Assembly: GCA_029204225.1 (NCBI GenBank)
Contig: CM055102.1
Span: forward strand, 6,740,320 to 6,804,319
DNA from: Diphasiastrum complanatum
Taxonomy: Eukaryota > Streptophyta > Lycopodiopsida > Lycopodiales > Lycopodiaceae
Length of the DNA: 64,000 bases
Reading direction: 5' to 3'
Each line of letters opens with the position of its first letter. Positions within the stretch are counted from its first letter, which is position 1. The position numbers and the translations under genes are program-made. Of this stretch, positions 53,569 through 63,137 are shown one piece after another. The notes below the pieces were generated by a model. The model had not been told where the DNA came from. It saw only the letters and a program-made list of their open reading frames with translations, and ran no database searches.

Positions 53569-55619
53569 CTGCATACAAGCATACTTTAAAGTGGCTTTCA
53601 CAACAAAACTTCCAGTTACGGAAAGGCCTTCTGAATTACTTGTTAGATATATGACTTAAATTCAACAGAAAAAACTTGTAGTTGTATGCCATGATTCCTC
53701 ACGCATGAGCCCAGTAGCAAAAGACGCTTCAAAGCACCATATTGGGAACAGACGCATGGAAGTCTTCAAACAATGAAGTATTCAAACTAAAGAGATGTTT
53801 AAGAAAAAAAACTTATAGTTGTATGCCATGATTCCTCAAAAATGGGCCGACTAGCAAAAGGCGCTTCAAGGCACCATATTTGGAACAGATGCATGGAAAT
53901 TTTCTAACCACGAAGTATTTAACTCGGTCCAGGAATGCGCAACCAAGACATCAAGATGCACCACTAAAGCCATCTTTGAAGTACAAGAAGAGATGCTCAA
54001 GTGATCTTTTCCATCAAAGAGAAAAAATTTCAGTCACAAGGCCATTACATTCTAGCTAATATACAAGCGTGTGCTGTCTATCAATTTTGAGGTGCCTTCA
54101 GAATAGCATCTCATGAGGCAACCTTTTTCAAGTTTCACTTCATTCTACATTCTAAGACACTTTCTCTCTGAATCTTGATTAAAAGTGTTTGATCAAGGGA
54201 AGTCAGTGTTTGGGTTTGTAGGTTGCTTCTTATACGAAGCTATTGCCAATACCAGCCATAATTCCCTTACATCACAATGCCCATGGAACGCACAAGAGAT
54301 GTTAGGGCTATTCCAATAGAAATTTCAATATTGTGCAGTGTGATGCATCTAACTTCAAATCCTAAGATAAATTTTGAGGCTATTTTGTTCCAGAACTACC
54401 CTAAAATTTTCAATCGTGATATACAGTAAAAGTAACATTTTTTTCCCATCAAAATGTTTGCAAATCTTTTTACTTTTTCCCAAACTTGCAAACATATTTG
54501 GCAAATCGCCCACATGGTTCAGTGATCATTCGGCCAAAATGGAGTACGGAGGTTGTTGTCAGAGGGACAACTTTCAGTCAGGTTGAGACATGAAGTTTTG
54601 GTCAATTGTCTTGCCAACCATTCATGATTGTGTGACGCAAGACAGGAAAAGCAGGTAGGGGGCTTACATCATTGCAGCCTATGGTGGAGTCAAGATTCAT
54701 TCTTGACACCAGCTGGTTAGTGGAGAAGAGCCCGAGAAAGTGTACCTCTAATCTTTGGTACCAGAGCTGATGAACAACACCTTATCTACAAGACCATCAT
54801 GATTAGCGATTGCCATAATCTATTGTTCGTTGTAAATAAATCATTCTGAGCAGCCATGGAGTGAAGCGCGGAAGGACAAAAGATCTGATGATGTCGACTA
54901 GTCCACATTGGATGCCGACACAAGCTGGCCAAGGAATCTGTCTTCAGTGGGGAGGGTGTTTTCAATGGAGAACTGCATACATAGCTCTCCAGTGATGAAA
55001 AGGAGCAGAACATTTATTGCCCACATTGGGGCTACCAGTCCTGGCAACTCAAGTACACTGGCCGTGAATGTCAGATCGTTCTCTGTTGTCTTCTCTAATC
55101 ATGCGTCCACGTAATAGCAGAGAAGCACTTAATGAGGAGGAAGACTTGAGTGGGGAAAGAAAAGGCATATGTGGATGAAGTCATGGCATTGTGGGCAGCA
55201 ATGATACAGCGCAAGGAGAGGCCGGAAAGACTGGAATCATACAGCAGAGAGGGTAGCATAGATCATTGGTTGGCAAAATGGAAAAAAAGACTTGGCAAAA
55301 GAAAATAGGACCTGAGCAGCACAAAAGAAACAACATCCAAAGGTGGTCGATTAACCAAACTTTGATGTTCCTGTGATAACTTCGTTTGTACTCATTTGAT
55401 CATTTAAATATTAGTTCATTTGAAGTTGCCGGTCAGTTATTTGTTGTCATTTTATAATCTCCTCTATCTGGTGTATTTACTTATATCTTATGATTACAAA
55501 CTCCTAAAGTAATGTTTATATATTAGATAATATACTATAGTCTTTGATCTCTGTATAAGAAGTAATAGGTGCCCAGTTGCAGAACTCCCCAACTTACCAT
55601 GTTGATTTGTATGGAAAGT
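53569..55619. other. Intron or flank upstream of the visible DUF300 exons
   Basis: Contains a tandem duplication of about 100 bp (units near 53668-53770 and 53807-53905) sharing AGTTGTATGCCATGATTCCT. A primer-site-like TGGTACCAGAGC at 54756-54767 suggests a decayed plus-strand LTR element, with an acidic/Lys-rich gag-like stretch near 55160-55310. No further DUF300 exon is recognised. Confidence 0.45.
54756..54767 (+). other. Primer-binding-site-like sequence
   Basis: TGGTACCAGAGC, one change from the initiator tRNA-Met site. It would put an LTR to its left, whose termini I cannot define. Confidence 0.4.
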
Positions 55620-56049
55620 TTAAACCAATCCTAGGTAGACAAATGGACCATAGATAGTTCCAATCATAGATGCATTGTATCCTGGAATTATCCGAAATTG
55701 TAGGTCGTTCCAGAGGAAAACATCTTTTGTCTTTTCTTTGTAAATTTTTTTAGGTATCTTAGGGGAGCAAAAAAGCCTTGAAAGTTCAAAAAAAAAGTGA
55801 TACGTGTTACAACCCCATTGACCATAAACCACTAGGTGCCCGTCACCTTATGGAACCGAACGCACACGATCCACCCCGCCATGGGATCCGATCCAAATCC
55901 ACCCTCCGTGCCCTGGCCTGTCAACAAGTAGGATCCGACATTCAACCCTAACGGCATCCCATACCACCGCTAAGGCCATCAGCCATCACCCACCCCTAGC
56001 TAGCTCGCATCCTGGCTATGCACAAGCACTCTACCATCCACCTTCTCCT

Positions 56050-57423
56050 AGGTAGATAGAATGAATGGTAACTAAGATCTCTTCGACTTACGTGCAAGAC
56101 TGGATGTACTTTGATTCCTTTCAAAAGATCTAACACCTTGGAATGTTTCGGAAGTCTAAGGTACACCCAATCTCCTTCAACAAAGACTCGAGGCTCTTGC
56201 TTTTGATTGGCATAAAACTAGGCTCTATACTGAGCCGTTTTTTCGTTATCTCGAGCGACAAGCAACATTTCCTACATATCTTGCAAGAAATTCAACGCTA
56301 CGTTAACCTTGAGACCTTGAGGCCAATGGAAATGGGGGCATGAGACTGGAAACCATACATCAACACGAAGGGCTTATAACCCGTCACTAAGTGCTTTGCA
56401 CTGTTATATGCAAGCTCAACCACTGGAGGTACCTTTCCCAATCGGACTGTCTCCTCGAAACGTATACCCGAAGCATATCTTCCATAGACTGGTTAGTCCA
56501 TTCAATCCAACCAACCGTTTCAAGATGATCTGCAAACCCTAGACTTTAAGTGGTCTCTAATTTCTCAAAGACCGCTTGCCAAAATTTGCCGATAAACTTA
56601 GAATCTCGATCACTAACGATATCATTTTGCAACCCATATAACTTGAAGAACTTTTCTACAAAAAGTTGGGCAACTTTTGAAGCTTTGACAAACGACTTGG
56701 TTAAAATGAATTGTGCCATTTTGGTTAGTCTATCAACCATAACCCCAAATAGCATCATTTTGCTTCCCCGAACGAGGAAGTCTAACCACAAAATCCATGG
56801 AAATACTTTCCTACTTTCTTTTGGGATTTCCAATGGAAGCAACAAACCAGCCACCTATTTATCCAATCAAGTGTCCTTTGTATGCCAAGATGCCCTGCAC
56901 ATGGGCTGTCATGACAATCATGCAGGATTTGTGCCCTTATATCATCATTTTCTGGCACACACACCTTTCCATTTCAGAAAAGTAACTCATTCCTTATGGA
57001 ATAGTCTCTTAATATCTTGTCCCGGCGAGGAGAAATCTTGGAATCCTGCATCACAAGCTCAATACTAGATCTAGAATTACTTGCCAAGACGTCTAGCCAA
57101 ATTTGACCGAAATACTTATAAGTCTTACACATATCTCTTAGGTATAGATAAAATTAGATTGGATCTAAAAAAAGCTTAACTAATTAACCTCTCCAATCCG
57201 GCTTAAGGCATCCGCGACACAATTTGACATACCCTTCCAATATTTAATGTCATACTGAAATTCTTGGAGCATTTCTAACCACATGGCCTTTCGACCCTTG
57301 GGTCAATCGCATTGTTAATATACTCTAACGCTTGGTGGTTATTCATAATAGTAAATTTGGTTCCATACTTTCGACCCATCAGGTCAACCGCATTGTTGAT
57401 ATACTTTAATGCCTGGTGGATGT
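56050..57423 (-). pseudogene. Ty3/gypsy RNase H and integrase fragment
   Basis: Minus strand, from the right: RNase H words NHQALEYINNA and, in another phase, AMWLEMLQEFQYDIKYW and NCVADALSRIGE (57420-57190); the integrase zinc-binding segment with ILHDCHDSPCAGHLGIQRTL (56964-56782); the integrase core with VMVDRLTKMAQFI and DIVSDRDSKFIGKFW (56854-56546); then KHLVTGYKPFVLMYG near 56370 and WVYLRLPKHSKVLDLLKGIK near 56140. These are in the order of a chromovirus-type element. Frames are broken. RT, protease and gag are absent because the sequence meets rDNA at 57424. Confidence 0.88.
57291..57423 (-). repeat. Duplicated RNase H segment at the gypsy-rDNA junction
   Basis: A stretch of about 50 bp containing GTCAA.CGCATTGTT.ATATACT and CTTGGTGG-like words occurs twice, about 78 bp apart (from about 57295 and 57373). 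The second copy ends where GC-rich DNA starts. Confidence 0.75.
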
Positions 57424-58070
57424 TCCCGAGCGGGAACGTGGTGCTCAAAACCATTTGGCGAGGGATGGCGGGGCGGGCATGCGCTGGTTCCAGCGCTAGC
57501 ACGCCGTCCGCCATCACTTGCCGCGATGGCGTTGCGCCTGGGCGGCCCATGCCGCGCCAGGGAGCGGCGCTCACGCTCCGACTATTCCGATCCGGTGCCC
57601 TCACGGAGTCAGAAACGGGACCCGAGCCTTGCATCCGGCGCCACGGGCGCCAGGGAAAAGGGGTCCCGAAACGTGTCCGAAGGCGAGGCCCGACATTCAC
57701 CGAGGTCAGTCACGGGACGCACGCAGCATGACCGCTTCCGCAACCAAGGCTTCGTCGAAACCCCAGAAATCCCAACATTCTTGTATCAGCCAACTTCGCA
57801 TTGCGTTCCGGCACAACCTCCACGATGGTCCCGGCAGGAGAAAGTCGTCCAACCATTTTCGTCAATGAGATGCCGAGGGCCGGGGAAGTGCGATCCGCGT
57901 TGGTTAGGACGTGGCGCTCCTTGCCAGCCGATCAGCCATGTTCACTCATCGCGTACTGGGCAAGATGTCGAGGGACGCACGACCGGTCCTCTCGTGAGAG
58001 GGCAGATGATGCATCGTCTCCTTGTTGTTCGGCAGACTAGGGGCGCCAGGCCAAGCACCTGCTGCCTCCC
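57424..58070 (-). other. Probable external transcribed spacer of 35S rDNA, truncated
   Basis: GC-rich, non-coding. It is placed between the candidate RNA polymerase I start and the gypsy junction, on the side where 18S rRNA would lie given the minus orientation of the 26S end. No 18S sequence is present. Assignment rests on position and composition. Confidence 0.45.
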
Positions 58071-58078
58071 TATAGTTT
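58066..58078 (-). promoter_or_regulatory. Candidate RNA polymerase I start site
   Basis: On the minus strand the sequence reads AACTATAGGGAGGC. Plant rDNA starts usually contain a TATA-like word followed at once by a G run (TATATAGGGG type). It lies between the IGS repeats and the presumed ETS, in the correct orientation. Confidence 0.4.
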
Positions 58079-58139
58079 TGCTGGGATTCGGCGCGCCCCC
58101 TCACGGCAACGCAACACTCAAATCTGGTAAAGCACGCAT

Positions 58140-58760
58140 TTTCTTACTTAGAGAAATTTTGGCCCCAGGCAGCGCGCGCGCGCCTACCCGTGCTGCGCCA
58201 GGGGTCCAGCGCCGGCGGCGCGCGCGCGCCAAGGATCCAGCGCGGGCCACGCACGCGCGCGCGCCAATCCGTGCTGCGCCAGGGGTCCAGCGCCGGCGGC
58301 GCGTGCGCGCCAGGGGTCCAACGCCGGCGGCGCGTGCGCGCCAGGGATCCAGCGCGTGCGCGCGCCTGGCCGTGCTGCGCGAGGGTTCCGGCGCAGGCAG
58401 CGCGCGCGCGCCTGGCCGAGCTGCGCCAGGGGTTTGGCGCCGGCAGCGCGCGAGCGCGAGGGTTCCAGCGCTGGCAGCGCGCGCGCTTGGCCGCGCTGCG
58501 CCAGGGGTCCAGAGCCGGAAGCGCGCGCGCGACTGGCTATCCTGCGCCAGGGGTCCAGCGCCCGCGCCCCACAGGCCGTGCAGCGCCAGGGGTCCGGCGC
58601 CGGCAGCGAGCGCGCGCCGGCGGTCCAGCGCGCAAGCACGAGGGGTCCAGCGGTGGCAACGCGCGCTCGTGCAGCGCCAGGGGTGCAGGTGCCAGCGTGC
58701 CAGGGGCACCGGCGCCCGCGCCCGGGGTGCCCCGGTGCCGCTTCGGCAGTGCCCGGACGG
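58140..58760. repeat. GC-rich rDNA spacer repeats
   Basis: More than fifteen short units built on GCGCCAGGGGTCCAGCGC plus GCGCGCGC runs, about 30-50 bp each. Repeats upstream of the polymerase I start are normal in plant rDNA intergenic spacers. The long open frames across this block result from the scarcity of AT-rich stop codons. Confidence 0.8.
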
Positions 58761-60357
58761 GACTTGGCGCCGGGCCGCGCGAGCTGCCCAGGGTGGCTTT
58801 GGGGTCTGGCTCGCGCACATGGGCTGCGCTCCCCAGGGGCACCGCCGCCCGGCCCCGGAGCGCTTCCGAGCCCATGGCGACGGGCGCAAGCTCGCGCTAC
58901 TCCCGGCGCGGGGCCGAGCCTGGCCCAGGAGCTCGCTGCTGCTGCGCTGGCAGCACCCGGGCAATGGCCACCGAACCCAGCATTGCCGCAGGGAGGAGCA
59001 CCAGGGGCGGTTGGACATGGGGCCCGCGCGCGTCCCAAACGAGGGCAGTGTCGTCAGCGCCCGCTCCCGGACTGGCACCGGAGCATCGCTGGCAGCAACC
59101 TGGACTCCCGGCGCACCAGCGTGGGCCCTGGCGCCGGAGCCCAGAGAGCGGCCACCAACCCACGCTGTGCATTCCGGCACCAGCGCTAGGCCGCGTGCAC
59201 CTTGGCCGATAGCGCCCGGCGCTGGCGGGACGTGGGCCCTTGCGATGCAATCCCCGCAAGGCACCGGGGACAGGCTCGTTGCCACGAAAGCGTGATAGGG
59301 GGCCGTCGGCATCGTCCCGCGCACGCGACCACGCGGACAGCCTACAGGGCGCCATCCCCTCCGCGGCCCCGACGGGATGTTTTGCAGCTCTCCGGGGGAC
59401 GTCAGCTCGAGAGTTGCAAGTGGTTGCGTGCAAAATATAAAAAGAGAGAGAAACCCGTCAGAGCGCCTGTCGGCCATCACCACCAGTGGAATGTGTCGGT
59501 GGGACAGTCATCTGGCAGAGAGCGTGACGGCACGAGGGCCATCGCAACCCTGCGGTAATCGCGCTCAAGCCAACAAGCCACATCTCGTCCTCCGGGTTGT
59601 GGAGATTGTCTATGCACAAAGGCACAAATCAGATGCACGACCTATAGAACAGATCCTGTTCAAGTATAGTCGTGGGAGACAATGTCGAACTTTGGGTATA
59701 TGTATGGACGAGGGACATTCTAGAAGCATGTTATGGGACTAAATAATTATGCATTTCCTGGCTCTTGTATCACGCCATGCCTAACCCGGTTTACCAAACC
59801 CATGGTGGTCATGAATGAACACTTCAAATTTGAGTGCACTCAGACTTTTGCATGTATGTTTGAAAGGACTACACTTGATTTTCTTTTATACATGTGTTGT
59901 CCATTGTGATGGACAACACTAATAAAAAAAATTGGGTTATAGATCTACCCCGTGAAGGGCAGAGTGCCTTAACCTCAGTGAAATGAAAGCCCGTAGGCTT
60001 TTCCCGTCCTTATCGAGGGAGATGCTAACCTTCTCTCCATCCATCGAACACGATAGGATTGTAGTCAGCGGGTATATATCTAAGGCTAGGAGATGCCTGT
60101 GTTAAAACTTATGGGACTGACATATACTACGCACTTGTTGCCCCTTCCCCCGTCTTTCTTTGAATCTCTCTCATTGGTGGGAGAGCTAGAGGGGGGACTT
60201 GGAACGTTCACAAAGCGAAGGATTCAGCCAAAAGGACGGTGATCATCGCCCACCTGCTCACAAATTCAACAGAGTGACATCCAAACGAACGTCAACAGCA
60301 TTTCATGCTGCTCAGCATCTCTCTGTACAAATAGACTATTTCCCAACTCTTTCTACG
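58761..60357. other. rDNA intergenic spacer between the repeats and 5S
   Basis: GC-rich to about 59560, then falling to ordinary composition by 59700. No gene is seen. The block 59930-60130 includes GGGTATATATCTAAGG, which I considered as a promoter but could not place. Confidence 0.5.
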
Positions 60358-60476
60358 TGGTGCGGTCATACCAGCACTACTACACCGGATCCCATCGGAA
60401 CTCTGAAGTTAAGCGTGCTTGGGCCTGAATAGTACTGGGATGGGTGACCTCCCGGGAAGTCCGGGTGCCGCACCCT
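60358..60476 (+). rRNA. 5S ribosomal RNA gene
   Basis: About 119 nt matching plant 5S rRNA throughout: GGTCATACCAGCACTA near the start, CACCGGATCCCATCGGAAC, the internal promoter A-box region AGTTAAGCGTGCTTGGG and C-box GGGTGACCTCCCGGGAAG, and the pairing 3' end GCCGCACCC. A T-rich stretch (60482-60492, including two TTTT runs) follows as an RNA polymerase III terminator. Differences from common plant 5S are few, so it may be functional. It is on the opposite strand to the 26S fragment. Confidence 0.95.
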
Positions 60477-61269
60477 CTACCACTTTTCTTTTCCAGCGTC
60501 CCCATGACATGTCACATGACCTCCTCTTTTTCGAGGCAATGATTTGGGCGAAGTTGTAGATCATCGCCACGCGCGCCGGCTTCCGATGTTTTCCCGAATG
60601 CCTTCTTCGGGCGGCGTTCGCGAGCTGCCTTTCCCCATATGACTTGGCCACTCGAGACTTCCAGAATCCGTTCCGGTGCCAGTCCCTTAACGTCCGGCGG
60701 CACGCGAATTGGGCCCTCCCCCGGGTCCATCCCGGCGCCTCACTCCGTTCGGGGACATGATGTTTCCCGAGCAAGGTGTCTCGGCGCCAAACCCGAACTC
60801 GTCCGGCGCCGCGCGCGCATCCAAGCGCTCCTTGGGAGCACGGCGTCCCGGCGCCAGTCTCGAATGCGTCCGGCGCCCCTGGGAGCGCGGCGTCCCGGCG
60901 CCAATCCCGAGTTCGTCCGGCGCCGCCTGCGGGGGGGGGCCCGCCCGCCGCGCCGGGCGGCGGGGCCGGCCCCCCGCCCCCGCCGCCCCCCCCCGCGGCG
61001 GCGGGGGGGCGGGGCGCCGGCGCGCGCCCCGCCCCCCGGCCGTTTGGAGCTCCCACCTCTGCCACGGCCCTGGCACCTCGCCCAGTTGCTTGGGCTGGGT
61101 ACCGACTCCCGCCCGCGGCGACGACCTGGGCACTTGGATGTTTTCGCATGCCTCGGGCCTTTCCCTGCACCCTTGGCGAATCCCCTCACGGTCCCCCCAC
61201 AGGTGCCAAGTCCCCGACCTGGCCCCACGAGCCCTCCCCTATGGACTTGACAATGGGACAAATGCCTGG
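60477..61269. other. rDNA spacer between 5S and 26S, with repeats
   Basis: Very GC-rich. Units of about 60-70 bp sharing GGCGTCCCGGCGCCA and CGTCCGGCGCC are repeated about three times at 60770-60925. The stretch 60930-61045 is almost pure G and C, with long homopolymer runs, and may contain sequencing or assembly errors. Confidence 0.7.
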
Positions 61270-61412
61270 GACACAAGGCTGAATCTCAGTGGATCGTAGC
61301 AGCAAGGCTACTCTGCCACTTACAATACCCCGTCCCATATTTAAGTCGTCTGCAAAGGATTCGTCTCCCCGATCGCTTGGAATTGAACTGCAAAGCGCCC
61401 ACGCGCGACTTC
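61270..61412 (-). rRNA. 26S rRNA gene, 3' terminal fragment
   Basis: On the minus strand the sequence contains GAATCCTTTGCAGACGACTT, then GGGGTATTGTAAGTGGCAGA, CCTTGCTGCTACGATCCACT and GAGATTCAGCCTTGTG, the highly conserved 3' end of plant 25S/26S rRNA. GCAGTTCAATTCC upstream also fits. Only about the last 140 nt remain. The gene is cut at 61412 by the LTR of copia F. Confidence 0.93.
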
Positions 61413-61811
61413 TGAAGATTTACAAGACCTAGCTATGGAGTATCTTAACTCAGATGCTAGATCAACTATGAAAGCTTGAGAAAACTTGGCTATGGAAATA
61501 TCACACGCAAGGAGAATTGCATGAGCATGTCACAAACTCAAAAGTCTCAAGAAGAAATGAATTGCTAGAGAGAGAGAGGAGGGCGTGGGTCCTCCAAATC
61601 CCTTGTGAGGCAAGCACCTCCTTTACATGCATGGAAAGTCTAGGTGTCAACCATAGGAGTGAGCTACTTGGCCAAGTGGGCCACTTGCACTAATTTACAT
61701 AACTTAACAAAAGGGGGTCTCATGCATTTAATTAAAACATGCCCCATGAGTTATGTACAACTTCACTAATGCTTAGCCAAAAAGGGGTAAAATAGGCATT
61801 ACTCTTCAACA
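61413..61811 (-). mobile_element. Copia F 3' LTR
   Basis: 399 bp. On the minus strand it starts TGTTGAAGA at 61811 and ends TCTTCA at 61413. A purine tract (AAGGGGGGG on the minus strand, 61812-61820) precedes it. The adjoining 5 bp are ACTTC; the other end of the element is outside the window, so the duplication cannot be checked. Confidence 0.85.
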
Positions 61812-61819
61812 CCCCCCCT

Positions 61820-62276
61820 TAATGGCAATTTTATTCAAACTGACACCCAACAAAGTTCTGAACTTTTCAAACTTATCTTTACTAAGTGGTTTAGTAAAAA
61901 TATCAGCTGTCTGGTCGTTGGTGTCACAATAAACTAGCTCGATCTCCCCACTGTGCACTTTCTCTCGTATAAAATGTTGGTCCACCTCTATGTGTTTTGT
62001 CCGTGCATGATAGACTGGATTCCTCGCAAGCTGAATGCAGCTTTGGTTATCACAATGTAACAATGTAGGTCTTACTTGAGCAATCTGCATGTCCTCAAGT
62101 AGACGGCGTAACCAAATGGCTTCAAAGGCGGACCTCGTAGTCGCCCTGTACTCAGCTTCGGTAGACGATAGAGCAATAGTAGGCTGCTTCTTACTGCACC
62201 ACGATATAGCCCCTGAACCTAGGCTGAAGCAATAGCCTGTCGTCGATCTCCGATCGTCTCTATCACCTGCCTAATC
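61820..62276 (-). pseudogene. Copia F RNase H
   Basis: In phase with the RT frame after a single [55 protein letters not shown] and [18 protein letters not shown], the complete copia RNase H. The reading frame ends in GGC and a stop against the purine tract. Confidence 0.9.
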
Positions 62277-63137
62277 AGAATCTGAATAACCTTCCAGCTG
62301 AAGGTTCCCATCATCCGTGTATCCAATCCCATGAGTCACTGTCCCTCTCACATATTGTAAGATCCGCTTGGCTGCCTTCCAATGTGCTTCGGTAGGCTTA
62401 CACATGTATTGACTTGCAATTCCAACCGCATAAGCAATATCTGGCCTGGTGGTAGTAAGGTAAATCAGGCTGCCCACTAACTGACGATAGAGCGTCTCAT
62501 CTGCAAATGCTGGACCATCATCTTTTGATGGCTTGTTGCTTGCATCCATGGATGTGCTGATTGGTTTGCTTTCTTGCATGTTAAACCTCTTCAATAATTT
62601 CTGTGCATACTTTGCCTGTGAGATAAAAAGACAACGCTTTCCTTTCCAAACTTCAACTCCTAGGCAATAGTGTAGTAAACCCAAATCTTTCATTTCAAAC
62701 TCATTAGAAAGATTCTTCTTAACACAAGCAATAAGCTTCTTATTGCTTCCCGTGATGAGTAGATCATCCACATAGAGTACAACAACCACAAAGTCTTCTC
62801 CTTCCCTGAAGACATAAAGATTGCAATCAGACTTACTCTTCTCAAACCCTTGCCTTGCAAAGTACTCATCAATTCGGCTATACCAAGCCCTTGGCGCCTG
62901 TTTGAGCCCATACAAGGCTTTCCTAAGCCTACAAACCAGATTCTCCTTGCCTGTTATTTCAAATCCCTGCGGTTGTTCCATGTAAACCTCCTCCTGTAGG
63001 TGCCCATTAAGAAAGGCACTCTTGACATCCATTTGATGGACATCCCAATCAAAATATGAGGCTATAGCCAAAACGGTCCTGATAGATGTCATTTTAGCAA
63101 CAGGTGCGAATGTCTCATCATAGTCTAGCCCCTCTTG
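62271..63137 (-). pseudogene. Copia F reverse transcriptase, nearly intact
   Basis: Contains YDETFAPVAKMTSIRTVLA, QMDVKSAFLNGHLQEEVYME, LRKALYGLKQAPRAWYSRI, VLYVDDLLITGS with the catalytic YVDD, KRFNMQESKPISTSM, QLVGSLIYLTTTRPDIAYAV and ends YSDSD with TAG at 62271-62273 where Trp is usual. Another TAG at about 63138 takes the place of Gln after KGYA. Otherwise the frame runs from 63947 to 61820, so just two stops separate it from a continuous pol. Confidence 0.92.

Noticed and set aside
54786-55114. Short frames on both strands near the primer-like site
   Set aside because: They overlap antisense, lack recognisable motifs and are below the length expected by chance in this composition.
57409-59483. 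Very long open frames (628, 460 and 340 residues) on both strands
   Set aside because: They overlap each other in several phases and lie in rDNA spacer of extreme GC content, where stop codons are rare. The translations are Ala/Arg/Gly/Pro-rich repeats without domains.
60409-61299. Open frames of up to 253 residues around the 5S gene
   Set aside because: One overlaps the 5S rRNA gene itself and all lie in GC-rich spacer repeats; compositions are low complexity.
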